Shown piece by piece: positions 1 through 7,233 of a DNA stretch of 44,197 nucleotides. The notes under the pieces are model-generated. The model saw only the letters and a program-made list of their open reading frames with translations, did no database searches and was not told where the DNA came from. The stretch's first letter is position 1. Every line of letters starts with the position of its first letter. Source of the DNA: Aalborgiella sp031390045 (GTDB taxonomy: Bacteria; Pseudomonadota; Gammaproteobacteria; Burkholderiales; Burkholderiaceae_C); the NCBI GenBank assembly GCA_031390045.1, contig JANMTB010000145.1, forward strand, positions 1 to 44,197. The letters are read 5' to 3'. The position numbers were made by a program, and so were the translations under genes.

Positions 1-176
1 GCGCCACACTCAGGACAAGTCCAATTCATAGGTACTTGTGCCCAAGGTGTACCTGGCGGTATGCCATCGTCAGGCGAACCCAGCTTCTCTTCATACAACC
101 AACCACAGATTAAACACAACCAAGTTTTGGAATCAGTCACCGCCAGCGTCGCCTTTGTACAAAGATTAGAATCCAT
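1..176 (-). CDS. Rubredoxin, C-terminus cut by window start
   Basis: Small iron-sulfur electron carrier that binds one Fe through four Cys. Reading leftward from the ATG at 176-174 gives 58 complete codons before the window edge. Both CxxCG knuckles are visible: CLICG near residue 21 and CPECG at the edge. Between them lies the typical DDGIPPGTPW stretch, with aromatic residues around it. Only a few C-terminal residues should be missing, since rubredoxins are 55-65 aa. A second ATG 4 nt upstream is out of frame. The gene is divergent from hemL, with about 150 bp between the starts. Rubredoxin next to hemL is a common arrangement in Burkholderiales (known context). The physiological partner cannot be told from the sequence. 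Confidence 0.9.
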   Translation of the reverse strand, partial: MDSNLCTKATLAVTDSKTWLCLICGWLYEEKLGSPDDGIPPGTPWAQVPMNWTCPECG

Positions 177-325
177 CCATTGTAGGACAGCAATTGACTG
201 AAATTACACTTTCTAACATTTGGGTGTCGGGATAATCCGACAAATAGCCGTCTTGTTACCTCTTGCACTAGGGGTTATCAACTATAAAAGCGTAGTTTTG
301 CGCTTCGTTTTAAAATTCTTGAACC

Positions 326-1639
326 ATGAATACAACTAAAAGCTTACAAAATGCCGCAAATCAAGATAGCAACGTCGAATTGTTTGAACGCGCTAAACGC
401 AGTATTCCGGGCGGCGTTAACTCCCCGGTTCGCGCATTCAAAGCCGTAGGCGGTACACCACGCTTCGTCAAACGCGCCCAAGGCGCCTACTTTTGGGATG
501 CCAACGGTCAGCGCTATATTGATTACATCGGCTCTTGGGGTCCGATGATTTTGGGCCACGGCCACCCAGCCGTGCTAGAAGCCGTACAAAAAGCCGCTTT
601 AGAGGGATTTTCCTTCGGTGCGCCAACAGAACGCGAGGTTGAGTTAGCTGAAGAAATCATTAAGTTGGTGCCTTCGATGGAGATGGTGCGCCTGGTTAGC
701 TCAGGCACCGAAGCCTCTATGAGCGCTATTCGCTTGGCTAGGGGTGCCACGGGACGCGTTAAATTCATCAAATTTGAGGGTTGCTACCATGGCCATGCTG
801 ATGCGCTGTTGGTCAAAGCCGGCTCTGGTTTGGCCACTTTTGGCCACCCCACCAGCTCAGGCGTGCCTGCAGACGTGGTGAAAGACACCTTGGTGCTGGA
901 GTTCAACAACATTCCCCAGCTGGAAGAAGCCTTTGCGCTGCATGGCAAAGAACTGGCCTGCGTCATGATCGAGCCGATTGCTGGCAACATGAACTTCGTC
1001 CGCGCCAGCCACGCCTTCGCCACCCGTTGCCGTGAGCTATGTTCAGAATATAGCGCGCTGCTGATATTTGACGAAGTCATGTCTGGCTGCCGCGTCGCTT
1101 TGGGCAGTGCGCAGGCGGTTTTGGGCATCAAACCTGATATCACCGTGCTGGGCAAAGTCATTGGCGGTGGCATGCCGCTGGCGGCGTTTGGCGCTTCCCG
1201 CGCCATCATGGAGCACCTAGCGCCATTGGGCGGGGTGTACCAAGCTGGCACACTGTCTGGAAACCCAGTAGCAACGGCTTGCGGCTTGGCGACCTTGAAA
1301 GAGATTCAAAAACCGGATTTTTTCGATAATTTAGGTCGCAAAACGCAAAGCTTGGTATCCGGCTTGACCCAAGCTGCCCAATTGGCCGGGGTGCCCTTCT
1401 GCGGTGACAGCCAAGGCGGTATGTTTGGCTTTTTCTTGATGAACGAGCTGCCGCAAAACTACGCCAAAGTCATGACCACCGACAGCCCGCGCTTCAACAA
1501 ACTCTTCCACGGCCTGCTCGATCGTGGCATTTACATCGCGCCCGCCTTGTACGAAGCTGGCTTCGTGAGCAGCGCGCACACAGACGCTGACATTGATGAA
1601 ACGATTGCAGCCGCAGTTGACGTGTTTAAATCGTTATAA
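326..1639 (+). CDS. hemL: Glutamate-1-semialdehyde 2,1-aminomutase
   Basis: PLP enzyme of the C5 pathway that isomerises glutamate-1-semialdehyde to 5-aminolevulinate, the heme and siroheme precursor; cytosolic. The 437 aa length is normal for the family. Visible landmarks are the N-terminal IPGGVNSPVRAF motif, SSGTEASMSAIRLARG for phosphate binding, FDEVMSG with the PLP aspartate, and LGKVIGGGMPLAAFG with the Schiff-base lysine. The position usually occupied by TGFRV reads SGCRV, a small deviation. No strong Shine-Dalgarno is seen before the ATG, but the N-terminus aligns well with the family. The gene is monocistronic in appearance, with divergent rubredoxin upstream and proQ 93 bp downstream. 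Confidence 0.97.
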   Translation: MNTTKSLQNAANQDSNVELFERAKRSIPGGVNSPVRAFKAVGGTPRFVKRAQGAYFWDANGQRYIDYIGSWGPMILGHGHPAVLEAVQKAALEGFSFGAPTEREVELAEEIIKLVPSMEMVRLVSSGTEASMSAIRLARGATGRVKFIKFEGCYHGHADALLVKAGSGLATFGHPTSSGVPADVVKDTLVLEFNNIPQLEEAFALHGKELACVMIEPIAGNMNFVRASHAFATRCRELCSEYSALLIFDEVMSGCRVALGSAQAVLGIKPDITVLGKVIGGGMPLAAFGASRAIMEHLAPLGGVYQAGTLSGNPVATACGLATLKEIQKPDFFDNLGRKTQSLVSGLTQAAQLAGVPFCGDSQGGMFGFFLMNELPQNYAKVMTTDSPRFNKLFHGLLDRGIYIAPALYEAGFVSSAHTDADIDETIAAAVDVFKSL

Positions 1640-1670
1640 TTGACCCACTTTCACTCAAAAAACACTGTAA

Positions 1671-1724
1671 TACGCCGTTAGCCGGCATATTTATTGCCTG
1701 TATTGCTATTAAAAATATAGCAAT
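1671..1724 (-). repeat. Dispersed hairpin repeat, copy 1 (proQ leader)
   Basis: Copy of the window-wide repeat in reverse orientation. On the minus strand it reads a hairpin ATTGCTATA-TTTT-TAATAGCAAT, then AGGCAATAAATATGCCGGCT. It ends 8 bp before the proQ ATG, so it occupies the 5' leader where a ribosome binding site would be expected. Confidence 0.85.
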
Positions 1725-1732
1725 CTCAAATT

Positions 1733-2371
1733 ATGACCGAACCTATCCAAACGCCTGAGATCACGTCCCAATCCGCTGAAAAACCTGTTAAACCTAAAAT
1801 AGATGTCCAACCTGTCTTGCAAAAGCTGTTTGAACTCTACCCCCACCTGTTTGGCAACTCGTTTTTGCCCCTCAAATTAGGTACTTACCAAGACCTGATG
1901 GTAGCGCATCCGGATGTTTTCCAAAAAGACAGCCTGAAAGCCGCTTTGGGCTTCCACGCGCGGTCAACGCGCTATTTGCAATGCGTCGTTTCTGGCAACA
2001 AACGCCATGATTTGCAAGGCAATCCAGGCGAAGACGTTTCGCCAGAGCACGTTTACGTGTCGCTACTGCAGCTTTTCAGCCGACGCCAAGCCAGATCTAA
2101 AATCGATTTGCGTTCACAGTTCAGAACGCAGTTGATAGACGCCTTTGTTGCCTCAGGTCTAAGCCGTCAAGAGTACCAGTTGCGCGTACAAACCAACGAG
2201 GCAGAGGCAACCGTACTCTTAGAAGAAGCTTTAACCGAGTACGACGCTAAATTCGCCAAACAAACTGCTCTGAAACGCGCTTTTGAGAGCAGTGGAAAAA
2301 GTGCAGCCGAGTTTGCAGAAATGTACGGCTTGGACGCACGCACCGTTAAAAGTGTTTTAGGTTCGCATTGA
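1733..2371 (+). CDS. ProQ/FinO-family RNA chaperone
   Basis: Predicted RNA-binding protein of 212 aa. A ProQ/FinO domain spans roughly residues 27-130, with the characteristic LFELYPHLFG start, PLKLGTYQDL, and ALGFHARSTRYLQCVVSGNKR core. A polar, Pro/Lys-containing N-terminal tail precedes it. The C-terminal 80 residues are charged and probably helical, ending in an HTH-like segment (AAEFAEMYGLDARTVKSVLG). Family members bind structured 3' ends and sRNAs. The ATG lies just after a dispersed repeat hairpin, and no good ribosome binding site is visible. The gene lies between hemL and gloB on the same strand. Function by family is secure; RNA targets are unknown. Confidence 0.9.
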   Translation: MTEPIQTPEITSQSAEKPVKPKIDVQPVLQKLFELYPHLFGNSFLPLKLGTYQDLMVAHPDVFQKDSLKAALGFHARSTRYLQCVVSGNKRHDLQGNPGEDVSPEHVYVSLLQLFSRRQARSKIDLRSQFRTQLIDAFVASGLSRQEYQLRVQTNEAEATVLLEEALTEYDAKFAKQTALKRAFESSGKSAAEFAEMYGLDARTVKSVLGSH

Positions 2372-2390
2372 TAAAAAAAGGAATCACAGC

Positions 2391-3182
2391 ATGATCGTCG
2401 AGCGCATTTGGACAGGCAACGCTTACCGAAACTTCAACTACCTCATCGCTTGCCCTGAAACTGGCGAAGCCTTGGCGATTGACCCACTTGACCACGAAAA
2501 AACCTTAGCTACTGCCAAGGTAAAAGGCTGGCAGATCACGCAAATTCTCAATACTCACGAACACCATGACCACACAGGCGGGAACGCAGCCGTCGTTGCT
2601 GCTACGGGTGCAAAAGTGATTGCTCACCACAAAGCTGGCGGCAGCATTCAAGGCATGGACAGAGGCGTGCAGGCGGGCGACATCATCAAAGTTGGCAAAA
2701 CGGTCGAGCTCGAATGCCTAGACACACCAGGACACACTATGTGCCACATCTGCCTGCGCTCACACACCGAACAGCCCGCGCTTTTCTCTGGTGACACCCT
2801 GTTTAACGCAGGCGCTGGCAACGTGCACAACGGCGGCGATGTGCATGCCATGTATGCCACGTTTGCAGACCAGCTAGTCAAACTGCCTGACAACACACTG
2901 GTCTACCCCGGCCACGACTACATAGAAACCAACCTAAAATTTACGCTCTCTCGTGAACCAGACAATGCAGCTGCCATGGCGCTGTTAGCCAAAGTCACCA
3001 ATCACGACCCCGCCAGTTCGGTTGTAACCACGCTCGCTGCAGAAAAGCAGCACAACAGCTTTTTTAGGCTAACCAGTCCCAGCGTGATTGCACAACTGCG
3101 CGAACGTTTTCCAGATTTGCCTGAGCAACCGGATGCTAAGACAGTTTTTATGAAGTTGCGTGAGTTGCGCAATAGTTGGTAA
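2391..3182 (+). CDS. gloB: Hydroxyacylglutathione hydrolase (glyoxalase II)
   Basis: Metallo-beta-lactamase-fold enzyme that hydrolyses S-D-lactoylglutathione to lactate and glutathione, the second step of methylglyoxal detoxification. The 263 aa length matches GloB. Binuclear metal motif THEHHDHTGG at about residues 55-64, then TPGHTMCHIC, FSGDTLFNAG and YPGHDY supply the other ligands. The C-terminus FMKLRELRN is the glutathione-binding helix typical of true glyoxalase II rather than generic hydrolases. A good ribosome binding site (AAAAAGGA) precedes the ATG. The stop lies only 3 bp from the end of the convergent methyltransferase gene. Confidence 0.95.
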   Translation: MIVERIWTGNAYRNFNYLIACPETGEALAIDPLDHEKTLATAKVKGWQITQILNTHEHHDHTGGNAAVVAATGAKVIAHHKAGGSIQGMDRGVQAGDIIKVGKTVELECLDTPGHTMCHICLRSHTEQPALFSGDTLFNAGAGNVHNGGDVHAMYATFADQLVKLPDNTLVYPGHDYIETNLKFTLSREPDNAAAMALLAKVTNHDPASSVVTTLAAEKQHNSFFRLTSPSVIAQLRERFPDLPEQPDAKTVFMKLRELRNSW

Positions 3183-3185
3183 ATT

Positions 3186-3815
3186 TTAAATTCTAGGCCT
3201 GCGCCACACCGTCGCCAGCCACGGCTGTTGCTCAATCGGCAGCCCAGCTGGTCGGTAGTAATGGGTTAATTCAGCAAAGCCAACTGCTGTCATGTAGCCG
3301 CGCCACGTTTCTAAGTCGTGGTACGCCCCATAACGATCACCTTGCCAGCCTTCTTGCCCAGCCCCGCGCGGGTTTGAGCAAAACAGCACGCCGCCGAGTT
3401 TAAGCGTCTCATAAAGTTGTGTCAAAACATTGCGCAAAGCGGCGCTTGGAACATGAAACAACACGGCGTTGGCAAAAATGCCGTCGAACTTTTCTTTTGG
3501 CAGATTAAGCTCTAGAAAATTCTGCTCCCACACCTCGCAACCACTGTTCACCCGCGCCATCGCCGCCAAAGCCGCCGCCCCTTCCAGCCCGAAGGCATGG
3601 TGTCCAAGCGCTGTGAAAGTTGTCAAATCACGCCCTGGACCGCAGCCGAAATCAAGTAACTCTAACGGCGCAGGCGCTTCTATGTATTGCAACAATGCGG
3701 CAATGTTTTGGCTCACATCATGGTCTTTGGTGCCTTGCCAAAACGATTCAGCGCTGCTTTCGTAGTGCGAGAGAGTTTGGGTAGCGATACTTTTGAGGTC
3801 TTCAGGGGACAACAT
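3186..3815 (-). CDS. Class I SAM-dependent methyltransferase
   Basis: 209 aa Rossmann-fold methyltransferase. Motif I is LLDFGCGPGRDL near residues 54-65, followed by an acidic motif II region (GLEGAAALAAMAR). FDGIFANAVLFHVP corresponds to motif IV and GGVLFCSNPRG to post-motif IV. There is no signal peptide. The substrate is not deducible. It converges on gloB with almost no spacer and shares a leftward direction with the xdh genes, but a dispersed repeat separates it from xdhC, so it could be the tail of that transcript or independent. Start chosen at the only well-placed ATG. Confidence 0.85.
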   Translation of the reverse strand: MLSPEDLKSIATQTLSHYESSAESFWQGTKDHDVSQNIAALLQYIEAPAPLELLDFGCGPGRDLTTFTALGHHAFGLEGAAALAAMARVNSGCEVWEQNFLELNLPKEKFDGIFANAVLFHVPSAALRNVLTQLYETLKLGGVLFCSNPRGAGQEGWQGDRYGAYHDLETWRGYMTAVGFAELTHYYRPAGLPIEQQPWLATVWRRPRI

Positions 3816-3825
3816 TTGATCTCAA

Positions 3826-3882
3826 AATACAATATTTTTGATAGCAATACAAGAAATAAATACGCCAGCTATAGTCATATTT
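3826..3882 (+). repeat. Dispersed hairpin repeat, copy 2 (xdhC-methyltransferase gap)
   Basis: Fills most of the 82-bp gap between the methyltransferase start and the xdhC stop. It carries the ATTTTTGATAGCAATAC arm and AAATAAATACGCCAGCTATAG. It lacks the AGGC of the consensus core and resembles the xdhA copy most closely. Confidence 0.82.
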
Positions 3883-3897
3883 AAAGGGTAAATTAAA

Positions 3898-4803
3898 TTA
3901 AAAACTTCGCAATGTTAGTAATTGTGCCGCCACCGCCACCGCAATCACTTCAGGCTCTTTGCCTTTAACGCCGTCCACGCCAATTGGGCAGGTGACGTGC
4001 GCCAGTTCAGCTTCTGAAAACCCGCGGACTTCCAGCCGATGCCGAAAAGTTGCCCACTTGGTTTTGCTGCCAATCAAGCCTATGAAAGACAAATCCGCCC
4101 TTTCCCGCTGGCGCAATAGGCATGCGGCCACGATGTCTAGGTCTTCGGCGTGGCTGGAGCTCATGATGAGGATGTGGCTGCCGGCAGCTAAGTCGTTGAC
4201 TGCGGCTTGCACAGGGTCGGAATGTTCGCAGATGACATTACTGGGAAGCTCGTCTGGGAAGATTTCATCGCGGCTGTCGATCCACATCACCTGCATGGGC
4301 AAGGTGCTGAGGATATTGACGATGGCTTTGCCGACGTGACCGCCGCCGAATAGGGCGACGTTTTGGAGTTTTGGGGATGAAATCGACTTAAATGCCTCAT
4401 TTTTGAGAATATTTTGGCTATAGCCTGCGTATTTATTGCCTAAGTAGCTATATTTTTGATAGCTTAAAGTCATCACACCACCGCAGCATTGGCCTAGGCT
4501 TGGGCCTAAGACGTATCGTTTTGCATACGAACTTGTGCTGTCATCCGCTGTGGATTCTCGCCTTCGTGGGAACGACGGCTCTGAGGAATTATTGCCGCGT
4601 AAAAGCGCTCTAGCTTCGGTAATGGCTTCAAATTCGACGTGACCGCCGCCTATCGTGCCGACGATTTGGCCAGCAAACACCGCCATCCACGTCCCTGCTT
4701 CGCGCGGAACGGAGCCCTCGGTGGACGCTATGGAGACAACTACTGCGTCTTCACTGGATAATTCCCCATTGATGAGTCGCTGAAATTCGGCGGTGAAGTC
4801 CAC
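3898..4803 (-). CDS. xdhC: XdhC, xanthine dehydrogenase molybdenum cofactor insertion protein
   Basis: Accessory protein that binds molybdenum cofactor and promotes its sulfuration and insertion into XdhB. The 301 aa protein starts with GTG. N-terminal XdhC/CoxI domain: IASTEGSVPREAGTWMAV and TIGGGHVEFEAI. LGPSLGQCCGG holds the conserved Cys pair. The C-terminal Rossmann domain has VALFGGGHVGKA and GLIGSKTKWATFRHRL. Two segments look inserted: about 20 residues encoded by a REP-like palindrome (SFPRRREST) before LGPSLGQCCGG, and about 20 encoded by the dispersed repeat (YSYLGNKYAGYSQN) before the Rossmann domain. Both fall between conserved blocks and keep the frame. The start is 9 bp after the xdhB stop, so the gene is the third of an xdhABC operon. 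Confidence 0.93.
   Translation of the reverse strand: MDFTAEFQRLINGELSSEDAVVVSIASTEGSVPREAGTWMAVFAGQIVGTIGGGHVEFEAITEARALLRGNNSSEPSFPRRRESTADDSTSSYAKRYVLGPSLGQCCGGVMTLSYQKYSYLGNKYAGYSQNILKNEAFKSISSPKLQNVALFGGGHVGKAIVNILSTLPMQVMWIDSRDEIFPDELPSNVICEHSDPVQAAVNDLAAGSHILIMSSSHAEDLDIVAACLLRQRERADLSFIGLIGSKTKWATFRHRLEVRGFSEAELAHVTCPIGVDGVKGKEPEVIAVAVAAQLLTLRSF
4409..4465 (-). repeat. Dispersed hairpin repeat, copy 3 (inside xdhC)
   Basis: Near-consensus copy read in frame within xdhC. On the minus strand: AAGCTATCAAAAATATAGCT, then ACTTAGGCAATAAATACGCA and GGCTATAGCC. It encodes YQKYSYLGNKYAGYSQN between the first and second XdhC domains. Confidence 0.9.
4541..4578 (-). repeat. REP-like palindrome inside xdhC (FPRRREST)
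   Basis: The segment GGATTCTCGCCTTCGTGGGA with flanks is a REP-like palindrome resembling the widespread GATTCCCGCCTTCGCGGGAA type. Read on the minus strand in the xdhC frame it gives FPRRREST, the peptide such elements commonly add to proteins. It is unrelated to the dispersed hairpin repeat about 80 bp away in the same gene. Confidence 0.8.
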
Positions 4804-4812
4804 GGCGAACGG

Positions 4813-7233
4813 TTACTTAGTTTTTTTCAAGGCTTCACAAGCCATCAAAATCCGCTCTGGCGTGGCCGGTGCGTCCATGAAAACGGGGACTTTGTGGTCT
4901 GCAGAGGCGCTGACGGCGTCACGGATGGCGAAGTAGGCGGAGAGTGCCAGCATCAGCGGCGGCTCGCCGACGGCTTTGCTCTTAAACGGCGTGGGTTTGA
5001 TGTTTTCGCCGTCAAAGAAGCTGACTTTGAAATGCTCCGGAATGTCGCTCGCCACCGGGATTTTGTAGGTGCTGGGGCCGTGGGTGAGGAGTTTTCCGCG
5101 ACCCAGTCCGTCCACACCATCGATCGTTTTGGCTTTCATGTCCCAAATGCACTCCTCCATCGTCAACCAGCCCATGCCTTGCACGTAAGCGCCTTCGATT
5201 TGACCTAAATCAATAGCAGGGTTGATGGATTTGCCGGCGTCGTGCACGATATCGACCTTTTGCAGCCACCACTCGCCAGTGCGGGTGTCGATTTCGACCT
5301 CGGTCACCGCTGCGCCGTAGCAGAAGTAGTAAAACGCCTTGCCGTTCAGGGTGGCGAAGTCGTATTTGATGTCTGGCGTCATGTAAAAACCGGTCACCGA
5401 GAGGCCGACGCGGTCTAGCCAGGCTTGTTTGACGACTTCCTGCCATGAAACGATATTTTTAGTGTCATATTGAGCTGTAGCCGGCGTATTTATTGCCTTA
5501 CCAGCTATGAATTTAATAGCATCTGGTGCGCAATTAAGCATCCGCCCTGCCACTGCAGCCAAGCGAACCCGCATCTGGTCGCAAGCGTTGTTCACCGCCG
5601 CACCATTGATGTCTGCACCGCTAGAAGCCGCTGTGGCCGAGGCGTTCGGCACTTTCTGCGTGTCCGTACCCGTCACCCGAACCAAGCTGACCGGAATGCC
5701 CAAACCATCCGCCGCGACCTGCGTCATTTTGGTGTTCAAGCCCTGCCCCATCTCCGTGCCGCCGTGGTTGACGCTGACCGAGCCGTCCATGTAAATATTC
5801 AGCAGCGCGCCGCCCTGGTTCAACATGGTGGCGGTGAAGCTGATACCGAATTTCAACGGTACGAGGGCGATGCCCTTCTTCTTGTACTTGCTCGTTTTGT
5901 TGTAGCTAGCTAGGCTTATTCTGCGCTGGGTATAGTTAGATTCCTCTTCTAATTGAGTCATCACCTTATCGCCAATCCAGTCTTCAATCTGCTGGCCGTA
6001 TTGGGTGGTGATCGTGTCAATATTGCCAGAGACCGCAGCGTCTTTGTACAAATTGGCCTTACGCACGTCCAACGGGTCTTTTCCTAATTTTTGGGCAATC
6101 TGCTCGATGACCGTCTCAATAGCAAACATGCCCTGCGGGCCGCCAAAGCCGCGAAACGCTGTGGCGCTTTGCATATTGGTTTTGCATCGGTGGCTGATGA
6201 TGGAAAGATTCGGCAGGTAATAGCAGTTGTCGATGTGCAACACGGCGCGGTCGTTCACTGGGCCAGAAAAGTCGGTGCTGTAGCCGCAGCGCGAGGCTAA
6301 AACCACGTCAACACCCAAAATATGGCCGGCGTCATCGAAACCCACCTCGTATTGGGCGCGGAAATCGTGGCGTTTACCGGTGATCATCATGTCGTCATCA
6401 CGGTTCACGCGCAGTTTTACCGGCTTTTGCAGCTTGAAGGCTGCCAATGCTGCACTTTGCGAGAAGATGCTGGCATTGCCTTCTTTGCCGCCAAAGGCAC
6501 CGCCCATGCGGCGGCAGATCACTTCGACGTCATTCGTGGACAAATTCAGCGCTGCTGCAGCTTCGCGCTGGTTGCCGTCGGGGTGTTGGGTCGACACATA
6601 CAGCGTCAATTGACCATCTTCACGCGGTACAGCGTAGGTGATTTGGCCTTCTAGGTAAAACTGCTCCTGCTGGCCGCAGGTGGTTTCGCCTTTGAGGGTG
6701 TGCGGCGCGGTTTTGATGGCCTCGGCCGGCGTGCCACGTGTGATTCCTTTGGGTGGCATGATGAAGCTTTTGGCTGCCATGGCTTCGTCAATCGTCAAAA
6801 TCGCTGGTAATTCTTTAACTTTGACCACCGCTTTTTTAGCGACTTCGCGGGCGTAAAGCATGTCCCGTGCCACGACCACTGCAATGGCTTGGCCGATGAA
6901 TTCGACCTTCCCAGAAGCCAGAAACGGGTCGTCATGGATGATAGGGCCGCAGTTGTTTTCACCCGGAATGTCGCTCGCAGTGTAAACCGCAACCACACCA
7001 TGCTCAGCTAGGATGGCGGCGCGGTCAATGCCCTCACCAATCAACTCGCCGTGGGCGACGGGGGACAAAATCAAAGCCGCATACAAAGTGCCGCGCAGCT
7101 CGGGGATGTCGTCGGTGTAAACCGCCTCACCGGTGACGTGCAGGCGCGCGGATTCGTGGATTACGTCTGTGCCCTGAGCCGCTGAGTCGGCCAAGTTTGG
7201 CATCAGTTCTTTGAGCGTGGTAGGTGCATTCAT
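4813..7233 (-). CDS. xdhB: Xanthine dehydrogenase, molybdopterin-binding subunit
   Basis: Large catalytic subunit that oxidises hypoxanthine and xanthine to urate. From the ATG at 7233 it is 806 aa; an upstream in-frame ATG at 7326 would run deep into xdhA and is rejected. The chosen start overlaps the xdhA stop as TAATG and is preceded by AAGGAGAC. Visible motifs: HVTGEAVYTDDIPE at the N-terminus, GQQEQFYLEGQ, CRRMGGAFGGKE for the cofactor, FRGFGGPQGMFAIE, HGGTEMGQGLNTK, and KAVGEPPLMLALS near the C-terminus with the general-base Glu. A dispersed repeat is translated in frame near two thirds of the length (AGKAINTPATA). Cytosolic, partner of XdhA. Confidence 0.96.
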   Translation of the reverse strand: MNAPTTLKELMPNLADSAAQGTDVIHESARLHVTGEAVYTDDIPELRGTLYAALILSPVAHGELIGEGIDRAAILAEHGVVAVYTASDIPGENNCGPIIHDDPFLASGKVEFIGQAIAVVVARDMLYAREVAKKAVVKVKELPAILTIDEAMAAKSFIMPPKGITRGTPAEAIKTAPHTLKGETTCGQQEQFYLEGQITYAVPREDGQLTLYVSTQHPDGNQREAAAALNLSTNDVEVICRRMGGAFGGKEGNASIFSQSAALAAFKLQKPVKLRVNRDDDMMITGKRHDFRAQYEVGFDDAGHILGVDVVLASRCGYSTDFSGPVNDRAVLHIDNCYYLPNLSIISHRCKTNMQSATAFRGFGGPQGMFAIETVIEQIAQKLGKDPLDVRKANLYKDAAVSGNIDTITTQYGQQIEDWIGDKVMTQLEEESNYTQRRISLASYNKTSKYKKKGIALVPLKFGISFTATMLNQGGALLNIYMDGSVSVNHGGTEMGQGLNTKMTQVAADGLGIPVSLVRVTGTDTQKVPNASATAASSGADINGAAVNNACDQMRVRLAAVAGRMLNCAPDAIKFIAGKAINTPATAQYDTKNIVSWQEVVKQAWLDRVGLSVTGFYMTPDIKYDFATLNGKAFYYFCYGAAVTEVEIDTRTGEWWLQKVDIVHDAGKSINPAIDLGQIEGAYVQGMGWLTMEECIWDMKAKTIDGVDGLGRGKLLTHGPSTYKIPVASDIPEHFKVSFFDGENIKPTPFKSKAVGEPPLMLALSAYFAIRDAVSASADHKVPVFMDAPATPERILMACEALKKTK
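5469..5523 (-). repeat. Dispersed hairpin repeat, copy 4 (inside xdhB)
   Basis: Read on the minus strand: GATGCTATTAAATTCATAGC, then AAGGCAATAAATACGCCGGC and TACAGC. In the xdhB frame it encodes DAIKFIAGKAINTPATA, a different frame from the one used in xdhC. The surrounding catalytic motifs are intact. Confidence 0.88.

Noticed and set aside
5210..6654. Several opposite-strand or shifted open frames of 60-150 codons within xdhB
   Set aside because: Shadows of a conserved coding sequence; low-complexity composition, no starts with ribosome binding sites.
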